The notes under the pieces were generated by a model. That model did not search any database. It saw only the letters and a list, made by a program, of their open reading frames with translations, and was not told where the DNA came from. From positions 248,001 to 312,000 of the forward strand of contig NZ_CANMAH010000001.1 in assembly GCF_947495825.1 (NCBI RefSeq): a DNA stretch of 64,000 nt. Direction: 5' to 3'. The position numbers were made by a program, and so were the translations under genes. Shown here piece after piece: positions 8,456 to 19,789 of the stretch (position 1 is the first letter of the stretch; each line of letters begins with the position of its first letter). Source of the DNA: an uncultured Psychrobacter sp. Lineage in GTDB: Bacteria > Pseudomonadota > Gammaproteobacteria > Pseudomonadales > Moraxellaceae.

Positions 8456-9820
8456 TTAACCCAATACTGCTTTGATTTTATCTGCCAAGTCATTGGCCAT
8501 GACATCACACTCAATCTCATCATCCGACTCGACCATCACCCGAATCATAGGCTCTGTACCTGATTGACGGATAAGCAGACGACCTCGGCCTTCCAAAGTA
8601 GCTTGTGCTTTATCAAAAGCTTGCACCAACTCTTCTTTTTCATAAGGGTCTTGCATTTGATTCAAACGGACATTGACAAGCTTTTGCGGTAAGATTTCAA
8701 AACCCTCTGTTAGCTCACTTAACGCTTTACCTTGTGATTGCATTACGGCAAGTACTTGTAGGCTTGCGATAATGGCATCACCGGTACGGCTCTTATCCAA
8801 ACATAAGATATGCCCTGATGGTTCTCCGCCTAATAACCAATTATTGGCTTCAAGCTCTTGCATGACGTAGCGGTCACCGACTTTGGCACGGGTAAATTCA
8901 ATTCCTGCATTTTGTAGTGCAAGCTCTAGACCCATATTACTCATCAAAGTTCCAACAACGCCTTTAACACGCGACTGTCCTTGAGTAGCCAGCACATATA
9001 AGATGCCATCACCATCAACCAACTTGCCAGCTTCATCTACCATTACAATACGGTCACCATCACCATCTAGTGCGATACCGACGTCTGCTTCATACTCTAA
9101 TACTGCTTTTTGCAGACCTTCAGGATGTGTTGAGCCGCAGTCGGCATTGATGTTGATGCCATCAGGCTTATTATTAATAGCAATCACAGTAGCGCCAAGC
9201 TCACGCATGACTCTTGGGGCGACACTATAGCCTGCACCGTTGGCGCAATCTACGACAACAGTCAAATGACTCAAATCATATTGATAGGGAAAAGTTCCTT
9301 TACAAAATTCGATGTAGCGACCTGTAGCATCATTGATGCGAGTATGCTTACCCAACTGTGACGGGTCTATAATAGGCATCAGTAAGTCGTCATTAGTGGG
9401 ATTCATCATCGCTTGCAGTTTATCGTTGATAGCACTTTGCATCTCATCGGTTAGCTTTTTGCCATCGCCTGAAAACAGCTTGATACCGTTATCATAGTAA
9501 GGATTGTGCGAAGCTGAAATCACAACGCCAGCATCGGCATGAAAGCTACGCGTAATATGTGCGATAGCTGGCGTAGGTAGTGGGCCTAGCATATGCACAT
9601 CAACTCCTGCAGCGTTAAAGCCCGCTTGCAAAGCCCCTTCAATTACGTAACCTGAAAGACGTGTGTCTTTACCGATGACGACACTAGGTTTACGATTAGG
9701 ATTATCATTGTTTTCTACAAGCACCCGTCCTGTTACATAGCCCAATTTTAAAATAAAGTCAGGTGTAATAGGTAGTTGTCCAAATTTTCCGCGTATACCA
9801 TCGGTGCCAAAATAGCTCAT
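8456..9820 (-). CDS. glmM: phosphoglucosamine mutase
   Basis: A 454-residue alpha-D-phosphohexomutase converting glucosamine 6-phosphate to glucosamine 1-phosphate for peptidoglycan and LPS synthesis. It starts [12 protein letters not shown]. The phosphorylated serine is S104 in ISASHNP, the metal loop is DGDGDR near residue 255, the sugar-binding GGEPSGH follows, and the C-terminal phosphate-binding loop is [12 protein letters not shown]. Length and all four signature loops are intact. pdxH follows in the same direction. Confidence 0.95.
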   Translation of the reverse strand: MSYFGTDGIRGKFGQLPITPDFILKLGYVTGRVLVENNDNPNRKPSVVIGKDTRLSGYVIEGALQAGFNAAGVDVHMLGPLPTPAIAHITRSFHADAGVVISASHNPYYDNGIKLFSGDGKKLTDEMQSAINDKLQAMMNPTNDDLLMPIIDPSQLGKHTRINDATGRYIEFCKGTFPYQYDLSHLTVVVDCANGAGYSVAPRVMRELGATVIAINNKPDGININADCGSTHPEGLQKAVLEYEADVGIALDGDGDRIVMVDEAGKLVDGDGILYVLATQGQSRVKGVVGTLMSNMGLELALQNAGIEFTRAKVGDRYVMQELEANNWLLGGEPSGHILCLDKSRTGDAIIASLQVLAVMQSQGKALSELTEGFEILPQKLVNVRLNQMQDPYEKEELVQAFDKAQATLEGRGRLLIRQSGTEPMIRVMVESDDEIECDVMANDLADKIKAVLG

Positions 9821-9906
9821 TATGATTATATCCTTGTGCTAGGTGCAAGAGATGACAGACCCAAAACGCCTCTAAGTATTGTAGTCTATTCTCTAGTTTA
9901 TTTTAT

Positions 9907-9939
9907 AAAAAAAGCCAACAATACACGAGCATTGTTGAC
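9907..9939 (-). terminator. terminator downstream of guaB
   Basis: Read on the minus strand, GTCAACAAT and ATTGTTGGC form a stem (one wobble) around an 8-base loop, followed by seven Ts. It ends the guaB transcript before glmM. Confidence 0.8.
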
Positions 9940-10008
9940 TGTTGTATTTTAAGACATTATATATCAAAGAATGAATATTTAAAGCGTTAATTTGGTTAAC
10001 GCGTCAAC

Positions 10009-11499
<1,491 letters not shown>

Positions 11500-11522
11500 T
11501 TATTTTGATGGACGGGATGCTC

Positions 11523-11551
11523 GTATTAAGACAATCTATCAAGATGACCAA
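11523..11551 (-). promoter_or_regulatory. candidate guaB promoter
   Basis: On the minus strand, TTGGTC and TAATAC are separated by 17 bp, a sigma70-like arrangement about 40 bp upstream of the guaB ATG. It was assigned by eye. Confidence 0.45.
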
Positions 11552-11752
11552 TGCAACTTTATGATATCTAATCTTTAAAGACTTTATCTCACAATGCTTT
11601 GGTTTATAAGGCATTAAATAGTAAACAATGTGCCAGTTAAATAAAACACTAGAAGACTGTTATTGATTTACCATTTGTTGGTTAGCGCAAATATAGCGTC
11701 GCCTTACTCTTATTGACTTAATTATCCCTTAAAAATAACGCCATATTATAAC

Positions 11753-11794
11753 AAATAAGCGCGTAAATCGCATGTTATATTTACTCGCTTATTT
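11753..11794. terminator. hairpin downstream of the first mscS-like gene
   Basis: 16-bp arms (11753-11768 and 11779-11794) pair with one mismatch around a 10-base loop. This is a strong hairpin about 30 bp after the mechanosensitive channel stop. The T-tract on the minus strand is weak. An extended -10-like TGTTATAAT follows at 11743-11751 and could be a second guaB promoter. The surrounding 343-bp gap holds no gene. Confidence 0.55.
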
Positions 11795-11824
11795 TACTAA
11801 TAAAAAGCATCAACCAATCATTCG

Positions 11825-13888
11825 TTATTCGTCCCTATCTTTAAATATTAAACGCTCGGCCGGTAGATACTCTCTTTGCTCCTGATATAGATAGCTGAGC
11901 ATCTGCTCACGCACTTCACATTCTAAATAAAACGCATTCATAGGACTATCAGATGCCAGACTACCGCGTAATTTAATCGTGTTTTCACTTAATGACACTG
12001 TCAGCATTTGAGGGTCTGTCTCACCATCCCAAAATTCGCTCTCTTTCACCAGCTCACTAAACTTGTTTCGAATAGCATCGATATCTGCTCCATAATCAAC
12101 GTATAGATAGACCACACAAGTCTGATGTGCTTCAGTATGTGACCAGTTTTCTACCACTTCAGTGATGAGATGACGCATTGGAACGATTAAGCGGCGCTCA
12201 TCCCATGTCTTTAGCACCGCGTAGGTATAACGCAGATCTTCAATAGTGGTCCAATCGCCCTCCATCATCACGGTATCACCGATACGGACCGGCTGAGTTA
12301 CCGCTACCTGTACCCCAGCGATGATGTTACCCAATATGGGCTGCGCGGCTATACCAATGATCACACCAGCGATACCAGCCGAGGTCAATAAGGTCGTGCC
12401 GAGACCTTCCATATTAGTAAATTCACTAAGACCGATCCAAATACTGCCAAGTATCATGGCAAAAATAAAGACACGGCGAAATATCGACACATAAGTACGA
12501 CGACGTCGCTCTTTGTCAAGGTGTTCTTCAGACAGGTTTTCAATCTGCATGTCTTGATAGCGATTGGCAAAAAAGTTAATAACACGTATACCAAGCCACA
12601 TCGTACTAAACACCAACCCAACCCAAATAACTGGACGAGTCGAGGAAGCTACCGCGTCTAAATATGGAAAACCGCCTGATACTAAAGTAAAAACTAACGA
12701 GAAGCTGATGCTAAAAGTTAATGGTACGGTCAGCTTACTTACCAAGTCTGCCACACTGTTAGTACTGCCTACATAATAGGTGCTGTACTTTTGATCGTCA
12801 TCAATATAGCGGCTAATGAGCTTTTCAGTGCCTTTACTTAGTAGCCAGCCCATCGCCATGGTAAATAAGAAAAATGAAAATAAAGCCAAAAACTCCCATA
12901 ACGCAATACCAAAAAACTGTAGTTTCATCCATATGGGTAAATGACGTTCGAACTCTGCGGGATGATACTGCTCATAAAGATTATCGATATTGCCAACGGT
13001 CTGCGCTGAAAACACCCAAATCGGTGCATCGTCATTGACTTGTACCCGTTCCATATACACAGGCACACGGCGTTCGCGATAATCAATATAACCTAATTGA
13101 ATAGAGCGTCTAGGAATACCCATGACGCTACTGGCATTACCAAGTGGCGGTTCGATTAAACCATCAGGACGGTCTGGCAGGTCATCGAATACATAAAGCT
13201 CTTTTTCAGATAACAAAAAATCAAGTCGCTTTGCCAGCTCAAGGGCGCGACTGCGCTGAACTTCACTGTCAATCAGGTTCATATTGAGCGCATAAGCGGC
13301 CAAGTCAAACTGCTGTTTCATTACCGCTGATTGAAAAAACTCCAAAGTAGCCAGTGGTGTTGACAGGTTTGGTGGCTCAGATAAAGGCGGTAAACCAGTA
13401 TTGAGCTTGTCTAAAATATAATAGCTCTCGTTATACTCTCCTTTTAGTCCTGCATCGCCTTGTAAGTTTCCAGATTGTTGCACAGCATTGCGTTCTGTAG
13501 GATCAAATATCTCTTCTGTGACTCCAGAGATACCAACGCCTTCTTTTTTGATCGTATCAATTTTTTGAGCCGCATAGTCGACCAAATTTTCCGCTTTAGC
13601 AGCCACTTCAGTTTTTGCATCATCCTGAGCATTAGTGTTTGATTCACTAACCATTTGCTCGCTAGTACTAGGCCCATCATTACTGGTTGCAGCATAAGTA
13701 GGCATACAAAGAGCGCTAAGTGCAATGATAAAAAGACTTAATAGTATTTGCAGCGCTTTATAGTGCCTCTCATAATGTATCGCGTGACTATCTTGTATAG
13801 AATGACTGACTTGCTTACTGTCTTTACCAGTAACACTTCTTAAAGTATTCATATTTTTATGCATTTTTGAATGACAAGGCGTTTTCAT
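11825..13888 (-). CDS. MscS-family mechanosensitive channel, paralogue 1
   Basis: A membrane protein of about 687 residues. An ATG at 14020 would precede the terminator in the 56-bp repeat, so a start at 13888 or later is preferred; the true start is uncertain. A hydrophobic signal-like segment (ALQILLSLFIIALSALCMPTYA) is followed by a soluble N-terminal domain of about 250 residues and several transmembrane helices. The MscS pore/beta domain follows: SAGIAGVIIGIAAQPILGNIIAGVQ, then QPVRIGDTV and the conserved ENWSH. These channels gate on membrane tension to release solutes. It is a tandem duplicate of the next gene, with the same layout and long shared stretches. Confidence 0.85.
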   Translation of the reverse strand: MKTPCHSKMHKNMNTLRSVTGKDSKQVSHSIQDSHAIHYERHYKALQILLSLFIIALSALCMPTYAATSNDGPSTSEQMVSESNTNAQDDAKTEVAAKAENLVDYAAQKIDTIKKEGVGISGVTEEIFDPTERNAVQQSGNLQGDAGLKGEYNESYYILDKLNTGLPPLSEPPNLSTPLATLEFFQSAVMKQQFDLAAYALNMNLIDSEVQRSRALELAKRLDFLLSEKELYVFDDLPDRPDGLIEPPLGNASSVMGIPRRSIQLGYIDYRERRVPVYMERVQVNDDAPIWVFSAQTVGNIDNLYEQYHPAEFERHLPIWMKLQFFGIALWEFLALFSFFLFTMAMGWLLSKGTEKLISRYIDDDQKYSTYYVGSTNSVADLVSKLTVPLTFSISFSLVFTLVSGGFPYLDAVASSTRPVIWVGLVFSTMWLGIRVINFFANRYQDMQIENLSEEHLDKERRRRTYVSIFRRVFIFAMILGSIWIGLSEFTNMEGLGTTLLTSAGIAGVIIGIAAQPILGNIIAGVQVAVTQPVRIGDTVMMEGDWTTIEDLRYTYAVLKTWDERRLIVPMRHLITEVVENWSHTEAHQTCVVYLYVDYGADIDAIRNKFSELVKESEFWDGETDPQMLTVSLSENTIKLRGSLASDSPMNAFYLECEVREQMLSYLYQEQREYLPAERLIFKDRDE

Positions 13889-13932
13889 ATAAAAAATCTT
13901 GGCTGTAGTATGATGATAAGCTAATGTAGTCA

Positions 13933-13988
13933 GCAAAAAAAAGCCAGCGTAAAGCTGACTTAATTTGTTAGTATACGTATTTATTGTC
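13933..13988. repeat. 56-bp perfect direct repeat, copy A (contains terminator)
   Basis: These 56 bases recur exactly at 16031-16086. On the minus strand the repeat encodes the hairpin AAGTCAGC / GCTGGCTT with a U8 tail (13935-13961), a good intrinsic terminator for the upstream mscS-like gene. Each copy lies just behind the stop of the preceding gene and ahead of an mscS-like gene. Confidence 0.9.
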
Positions 13989-14019
13989 CACACAGTCTCG
14001 TTAGATTTTTTACAACACA

Positions 14020-15957
14020 TTAAATGTTTTTAAAAGTGATACGCTCGGCAGGTAGATAGGGTTTTTGCTCATCATAAAGATAAGCCAGCAGCTGTTCACG
14101 AATCTCACATTGCAGCATCCAGCCATCATCAGGATTGTCAGCCGCTAAAGTGCCATACAGCTCTATAGTGTCTCTATCTACGGACAACACATACAGCATA
14201 GGTTCAGTCTCACCATCCCAGTACTCACTAGCTTGCACCACTGCCGCATATTTATCACGAACGTCATCGACATTGATACCATAGTCCACCAGCACAGTTA
14301 CCGTAAATGTTTGATGAGGGTCAGGATGTGACCAATTCTCAACGGTCTCTGTCACAAAGTAGCGCATCGGTACAAACAAACGGCGTTCATCCCAAGTTTT
14401 GATGGTAGCGTAGGTGTAACCTAAATCCTCAACAGTACTCCAATTGCCATCATACATAATTGTATCACCGATACGTATGGGCTGAGTCATGGCTATCTGT
14501 AAGCCTGCGACGATATTACCAAGCGTGGGCTGCGCAGCAATACCAATCACTACACTCAAAATACCAGCAGAAGTCAACAAGGCTTTACCAAGGCCCTCAA
14601 GATTGACAAATTCGCTCATTCCAATCCAAACACTGCCAATGACCATAACAAAGATAAAAACGCGTCGAAATACTGATAAATACGTCGTACGCTTACGGTA
14701 CTCGTCATACTCTTCATCCTCTAAGCTGTCGATTTGAATGTCCTCATAACGATTGGCAAAGAAGTTAATGACGCGAATACCAAGCCAAATAGCGCTCAGT
14801 ACTAAAGCTATCCATACAATAGGACGCGTCGCTGTTGCAATAGCGTCTATAAAAGGAAAACCACCTGAAACCAAGGTAAATACTAAAGACAAACTAATGG
14901 TAAAAGTCAGCGGTATGGTAAATTTATTGACCAAGTCCGTGATGCTTTTTTTGCGACCGATGTAAGAGCCATCTTCCTCATTAGTATAACGATCTATCAA
15001 ACGACCAGTAAGCCTACTAACCACCCAGCCCAGTCCTAGCGTCACGATAAAGAAGATAAATAAAGCCAAAAACTCCCAAACAGCGATACCAAGGACTCGC
15101 AGTTTGAGCAGTGATGGCAAATAGCTTTCGAACTTTGCAGGTTTGTACTGCTCATAAAGCTTGTCGATATGACTGACGGTCTGGGCAGAAAACACCCAAA
15201 CAGGAGCGTTGTCGCCGACTTTTACTCGTTCGACGAATATAGGTATTCGATGCCCACGATAATCAATATGACCAAGTTGAATAGCGCGGCGCGAGACACC
15301 GTGCAGGGGATTACTGCTACCGATAGAGGGTTCAATCAAACCATCAGGACGATCTGGCATTTTATTAAAAACATAAAGATTCTTTCTATGAAGCAAAAAA
15401 TCAAGACGTTTGGACAACTCCATACCGCGGTTTGGCTGCAAGCTTGGATCAAACAAATTTAGATTAAGTGCATAAGCAGCCAAGTCAAATCGTTTTGTGA
15501 CCGCAGACGTTTGAAAAAACTCCAACGCTGCAAACGGTGTGGACAGGTTTGGCGGTGGTGACAATGTCGGTAGACCTGTATTTAACCGCTTTAAAACAAA
15601 GTAGTTTGCGTCCTGTCCACCTGTAAGCCCAGTATATCCTTGCAGCTTGTCCGTTTGCTGCATCGCTGCTCGCTCATCTTCGTATAAAGCGTCACTTATA
15701 GTATCGGACAGCTCAATGCCTTCTTGCTCAAGGGATTCAACTTTTTGTTCAGTATACTCTATAAAACCATCAGGCTTGTCTATTGTCTGCTCTGCTCTCG
15801 TAGCGAGTGCATTGTTTTTATTAGTGGTGATCTCAGTACCACTCGCCGCAGCTTTAGCTGGCATGTAAATGCTGCTAGACATGATACTCAGCAACCCAAC
15901 CATAATATAAGCTTTAGAAGAGTTCATCGTAAAATCTTTTTTGGTAAGGCGGTTCAT
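14020..15957 (-). CDS. MscS-family mechanosensitive channel, paralogue 2
   Basis: A protein of about 645 residues, parallel in design to the gene at 11825. A hydrophobic signal-like stretch (YIMVGLLSIMSSSIYMPAKA) precedes a periplasmic domain with LNTGLPTLSPPPNLSTP and FLLHRKNLYVF. Transmembrane helices follow, and the MscS core has SAGILSVVIGIAAQPTLGNIVAGLQ, QPIRIGDTIMY and ETVENWSH. The longest frame opens with TTG at 16017; the ATG at 15957 (or 15927, nearer the signal segment) is more plausible. It lies directly behind cysS and its terminator. The two paralogues are clearly homologous but well diverged at the protein level. Confidence 0.85.
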   Translation of the reverse strand: MNRLTKKDFTMNSSKAYIMVGLLSIMSSSIYMPAKAAASGTEITTNKNNALATRAEQTIDKPDGFIEYTEQKVESLEQEGIELSDTISDALYEDERAAMQQTDKLQGYTGLTGGQDANYFVLKRLNTGLPTLSPPPNLSTPFAALEFFQTSAVTKRFDLAAYALNLNLFDPSLQPNRGMELSKRLDFLLHRKNLYVFNKMPDRPDGLIEPSIGSSNPLHGVSRRAIQLGHIDYRGHRIPIFVERVKVGDNAPVWVFSAQTVSHIDKLYEQYKPAKFESYLPSLLKLRVLGIAVWEFLALFIFFIVTLGLGWVVSRLTGRLIDRYTNEEDGSYIGRKKSITDLVNKFTIPLTFTISLSLVFTLVSGGFPFIDAIATATRPIVWIALVLSAIWLGIRVINFFANRYEDIQIDSLEDEEYDEYRKRTTYLSVFRRVFIFVMVIGSVWIGMSEFVNLEGLGKALLTSAGILSVVIGIAAQPTLGNIVAGLQIAMTQPIRIGDTIMYDGNWSTVEDLGYTYATIKTWDERRLFVPMRYFVTETVENWSHPDPHQTFTVTVLVDYGINVDDVRDKYAAVVQASEYWDGETEPMLYVLSVDRDTIELYGTLAADNPDDGWMLQCEIREQLLAYLYDEQKPYLPAERITFKNI

Positions 15958-16030
15958 ACGATTAGCGCCTATAAGTCTGAGAATTTTATAAAAAAAGTAT
16001 CTTAAAGATAAAGTCAAACTAAAACAGCGC

Positions 16031-16086
16031 GCAAAAAAAAGCCAGCGTAAAGCTGACTTAATTTGTTAGTATACGTATTTATTGTC
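16031..16086. repeat. 56-bp perfect direct repeat, copy B (contains terminator)
   Basis: Identical to 13933-13988. It begins 14 bp after the cysS stop. The included hairpin and U8 tail (16033-16059) terminate cysS on the minus strand. Confidence 0.9.
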
Positions 16087-16099
16087 ACAAGCAGTTTAC

Positions 16100-17560
16100 T
16101 TAAGCACGGCGCCATGTCGTACCAGCACGGCTGTCTTCAAGCTCAATACCCGCCTCTTTTAGTTGCTCGCGTATTTCATCAGCACGCGCAAAGTTTTTGT
16201 CGGTTTTGGCATTTGCACGCTCAATGATCAAATTATCAATAGCAGCATCTGTTAGCCCATCATCTGATTGCTCGCCTATCACAGCTTGCAAAAACTGTTG
16301 TACTGGCTGCTGCAAAATATTGAGTACTTGTGCCAATGCTTTTAGATGCTGCGCCAAGCGCCATGCTGTGTCTAAATCTTCAGCTTTGATAGCTTTATTA
16401 ATATCACGTGCCAGCCCAAATAATACACTAATCGCTGTCGAGCTATTAAAGTCATCATTCATCGCTTTGATAAAATCTTGTCCAGCCGCGCTATTATAAG
16501 CGTCGTTTATCAATTCGTCAGTGACTGTTAGCGATTGTCCTTTTTGCTGTTCAGCCAGTTTTAAGACGTTATATAATCTGCTTAGGCTATTATGTGCTTC
16601 ATCTAAAGCACTATCAGAGAAGTTTACTTGGCTACGATAATGACTTGATAATAAGAAAAAACGTACCGTCTCAGGCAAATATTTGGCGGTTACATCACGA
16701 ATGGTAAAAAAGTTACCCAGCGACTTAGACATCTTTTCGCCATCGACATTGATAAAACCGATGTGCATCCAGTTACGCGCGTATTCGCATCCTGTCGCCG
16801 CTTCAGACTGCGCTATCTCGTTTTCATGGTGCGGAAACTGCAAATCATGCCCACCGCCATGAATATCAAAGGTATCGCCAAGACACTTCGTTGACATCGC
16901 CGAGCACTCGATATGCCAACCTGGACGCCCTTGACCCCAAGGGGACGCCCACTGCGGCTCATCGGGCTTTGCCGCTTTCCAGAGTACAAAGTCAAACGGA
17001 TTACGCTTATCGTTTTCGACATCGACCCGCGAGCCTGCTTGCATATCATCAAGGTTACGCTTAGACAATTTGCCATAGTCAGAGAAGCTGTCTACTGCAT
17101 AATAGACGTCACCATTGTCACCTGCATATGCATAATCACGTGTGACCAGCGTCTCAATCATTTGCTGCATCTCGTTGATATGTTCAGTCGCCCGTGGTTC
17201 AGCATCTGGCATTTGGCAGCCAAGTGTGCTTGCATCTTCGTGCATCGCTGCAATAAAACGCTGTGTCAACGCACTAATATCTTCACCGTTCTCATTAGCG
17301 CGAGCGATGATTTTGTCATCGATATCGGTAATATTGCGCACATAATCAACATCATAGCCTAGTCGTGCCAGCCAGCGCACTACCATATCGAACCCAACCA
17401 TAACGCGAGCATGGCCAATATGGCAATAGTCATAGACAGTCATACCGCACACATATATGCCTACCTGTCCTGCTTTGAGTGGCTCAAACTGACGTTTGCC
17501 GCCAGTGAGTGAATCATAAATGACAAGCTGAGACATCGCATCGGCAAGTGGTGTGGTCAT
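16100..17560 (-). CDS. cysS: cysteinyl-tRNA synthetase
   Basis: A 486-residue class I aminoacyl-tRNA synthetase. The HIGH-type motif is in [11 protein letters not shown], and the KMSKS motif is in [12 protein letters not shown]. The zinc-binding residues GWHIECSAM and [13 protein letters not shown] are present, as is the C-terminal [23 protein letters not shown]. The N-terminus is about 15 residues longer than in E. coli; an internal methionine ([10 protein letters not shown]) is an alternative start. It is divergent from the cobalamin adenosyltransferase gene and terminated by the repeat at 16031. Confidence 0.95.
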   Translation of the reverse strand: MTTPLADAMSQLVIYDSLTGGKRQFEPLKAGQVGIYVCGMTVYDYCHIGHARVMVGFDMVVRWLARLGYDVDYVRNITDIDDKIIARANENGEDISALTQRFIAAMHEDASTLGCQMPDAEPRATEHINEMQQMIETLVTRDYAYAGDNGDVYYAVDSFSDYGKLSKRNLDDMQAGSRVDVENDKRNPFDFVLWKAAKPDEPQWASPWGQGRPGWHIECSAMSTKCLGDTFDIHGGGHDLQFPHHENEIAQSEAATGCEYARNWMHIGFINVDGEKMSKSLGNFFTIRDVTAKYLPETVRFFLLSSHYRSQVNFSDSALDEAHNSLSRLYNVLKLAEQQKGQSLTVTDELINDAYNSAAGQDFIKAMNDDFNSSTAISVLFGLARDINKAIKAEDLDTAWRLAQHLKALAQVLNILQQPVQQFLQAVIGEQSDDGLTDAAIDNLIIERANAKTDKNFARADEIREQLKEAGIELEDSRAGTTWRRA

Positions 17561-17692
17561 AGTAAAAAAGCCTTTTGATAAAAATAAAGAAAATAAAACG
17601 TAACCTATTATCTTAGCGAAAACAGCGAGAAAATACTACAATGGCCAGACAACTAACACCAGTGCACAACCAAAAACTATTAAGGATAAGAG

Positions 17693-18349
17693 ATGGGCAA
17701 TCGTTTGAGCAAAATATATACGCGTACCGGTGATGATGGTAGTACTGGTATGGCAGATGGCAGCCGCGTCAGTAAAGCGGACCATTTATTTAGTGTCATG
17801 GGTGATATCGATGAGCTCAACTCACACATCGGTTTGGTACGTGCACATCTGACACAAGCCATAACTGACAATAATGTGACACCAAATAAACCACAGCTAC
17901 CAGAGCGTTTGCAACAAAAAGAGTCAGATTTCACTCAAGCTCTAGTGGTCATTCAGCATTTGTTATTCAATATCGGTGGCGAGCTTGCTATGCCAGGATA
18001 TGAAGGTGTTAATCCCACTCATATAGACTGGTTAGAGCAGCAAATCGATGCGATGAATACTACCCTACCGCCGCTAAAAGACTTTATCCTACCTACAGGT
18101 TCATTATTGGTCAGTCAGTTGCACGTGGCGCGTAGTGTGTGTCGCCGTGCTGAGCGCCAAGCTGTATTATTACAGCAAGAGCATGCACAAGCCATTCGTA
18201 GTACTGCGCTTAGCTTTATCAATCGTTTGTCTGATTGGTTGTTTGTCGCAGCGCGCTTTTGCACTGATCCCAATCAGGTCTCTGAGGTACTGTGGGACAG
18301 TCAAGTTTTAGAGAACGTTACCATTAACGATAATAAAAACAACCGTTAA
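17693..18349 (+). CDS. cob(I)yrinic acid a,c-diamide adenosyltransferase, PduO type
   Basis: A 218-residue ATP:cob(I)alamin adenosyltransferase that makes adenosylcobalamin. The ATP site TRTGDDGSTGMADGSRVSK is at residues 10-28, followed by GDIDELNSHIGL, and the C-terminal helix has HVARSVCRRAER. This is the PduO/MMAB fold, unrelated to CobA. AAGGATAAG precedes the ATG. No cobalamin-dependent enzyme or other B12 gene is in the window, so the partner is unknown. A terminator follows. Confidence 0.9.
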   Translation: MGNRLSKIYTRTGDDGSTGMADGSRVSKADHLFSVMGDIDELNSHIGLVRAHLTQAITDNNVTPNKPQLPERLQQKESDFTQALVVIQHLLFNIGGELAMPGYEGVNPTHIDWLEQQIDAMNTTLPPLKDFILPTGSLLVSQLHVARSVCRRAERQAVLLQQEHAQAIRSTALSFINRLSDWLFVAARFCTDPNQVSEVLWDSQVLENVTINDNKNNR

Positions 18350-18380
18350 CCTGACAATCAATGAGCGCATGCTATATGCA

Positions 18381-18414
18381 AAACGCCTGCAACTTATTCT
18401 AGTTGCAGGCGTTT
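18381..18414. terminator. terminator between convergent adenosyltransferase and lipoprotein genes
   Basis: A perfect 14-bp stem AAACGCCTGCAACT / AGTTGCAGGCGTTT with a 6-base loop. The T-runs are short but the stem is strong. Confidence 0.8.
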
Positions 18415-18444
18415 ATTAGCTTTAGCCAAAGAGGATACTAATAC

Positions 18445-19398
18445 TTAATAAGTAGCGCTTTCATCTTCAATGATAACCATATCGATGCTTTCATCTTGTG
18501 GCACGACTTTTGGTACTTCAGGCGTCACTGGCGGCTTGGCATCGACACTAGGTAGTGCAGCTGTTTCTTGGGCACTATTGTCATTATTATCTTGATTGAT
18601 GGTAGGCGGCGTAGCGGGCTCAGCTGGACGCACAGGCTCTACTGGCGTGACAGGTTTTGGTTGGCGTTTTATTTGGTTTTCACTATTCTTGCGTGCGGCT
18701 TCACGGCGACGCGCAGCTTCTTGCTCTTGACGCTTCGCTTGTTGTTCATCTACAACCGACTGTATGACAGAGCTTGCCATCACATCAGATACAATGGTAA
18801 TGAGAGCTGGTTGACCTGCAATACGAGCTTGTATTTGCCCACTTTGAGCGCCAGCCACATATGTAAAGGCGTCGTCGACTAACATATTATTGTTAATACG
18901 AATGTTATTTCGGGCAAGTCGCGTTTGTAGACTTGGCTGATTGTTAGCCGCACTCATCTGACTGGCTTGGTACAAGTCTTCGCTTGGCAATGTCATACTG
19001 ACACTTGCTTGACAGGTCGTCATACCATTCGCATTGGCTTCTTGTAAGATGGCAGCATTTTGCACATCAATCATTACCCCATCTACTTTATCCATGAGCA
19101 CATTGTTGTCTATATTGACTTCTGCGATGTTTGCATAAGTGGCAGCTGATGACTGTGCTTGCTGATTAAGGGTATTTTTTAAAGCAGATTTCAAGCGATC
19201 TTGTACCATGGGGTTATCACAACTGATAGCAGGAACAACCGTACCATCATTAGCTGCCGGCTGCTCAGTAGTAACCTCAGCTGTCTCAGTAGTCTCATCT
19301 TTGTCCGAACGTTCACAACCAGCAATAGCTAAACCACATATCACACTAATACCAGCAACTTGCTGCCATTTTGACCACTTTTTATTTGCTACGCTCAT
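18445..19398 (-). CDS. putative lipoprotein of unknown function
   Basis: 317 residues. The signal peptide ends in a lipobox (LAIAGC, cysteine near residue 28), so it is probably an envelope lipoprotein. The middle region (about residues 50-210) has two related stretches around NNNVLMDKVDG and INNNMLVDDAFTYV, which may be a duplicated small domain. A basic, arginine-rich helix (QQAKRQEQEAARRREAARK) follows, then a proline-rich acidic tail. I do not recognise a family. It stands alone between a terminator and a 391-bp intergenic region. Confidence 0.7.
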   Translation of the reverse strand: MSVANKKWSKWQQVAGISVICGLAIAGCERSDKDETTETAEVTTEQPAANDGTVVPAISCDNPMVQDRLKSALKNTLNQQAQSSAATYANIAEVNIDNNVLMDKVDGVMIDVQNAAILQEANANGMTTCQASVSMTLPSEDLYQASQMSAANNQPSLQTRLARNNIRINNNMLVDDAFTYVAGAQSGQIQARIAGQPALITIVSDVMASSVIQSVVDEQQAKRQEQEAARRREAARKNSENQIKRQPKPVTPVEPVRPAEPATPPTINQDNNDNSAQETAALPSVDAKPPVTPEVPKVVPQDESIDMVIIEDESATY

Positions 19399-19789
19399 AT
19401 CTATTTTGCTCCCGATTTACTCATTTGCACCGTCAAGGGTAGACAGTATAGCTATCTAGATTGTCATAACGCTATAACAGCTGTGTACGACCAATATTAA
19501 AATCAGGTCATTATACGAGGTTTGTAGCAGATGGTCAGTAATGTGGACCATTGATATACAAATAAAACCCAGCGGAGACTATAAAAACCCTTTTTAGTTG
19601 CAAAAACGCAACAAACCTTTATTAAGCGATTGAAGGATAGAGCAGTCTCATTGCCTGATTTAGCTAGTAGCTATCATTATTTTTACCGAGCTGTACAAAA
19701 CCAAACCTTACTATACAACTCTTACATTTTGCGCAAAACTTTACACGGTATCATATTCTTGACTAGAAGATAATTGACGATGGATCTTT
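19399..19789. other. divergent intergenic region, lipoprotein / GDPD
   Basis: 391 bp without a credible gene. The only structure noticed is a small inverted repeat ATGGTC ... GACCAT (19531-19551, 9-base spacer), of uncertain meaning. Confidence 0.5.

Noticed and set aside
19531..19551. ATGGTC-N9-GACCAT inverted repeat as an operator
   Set aside because: Short arms, no second copy seen, and no regulator nearby; not enough to claim a site.
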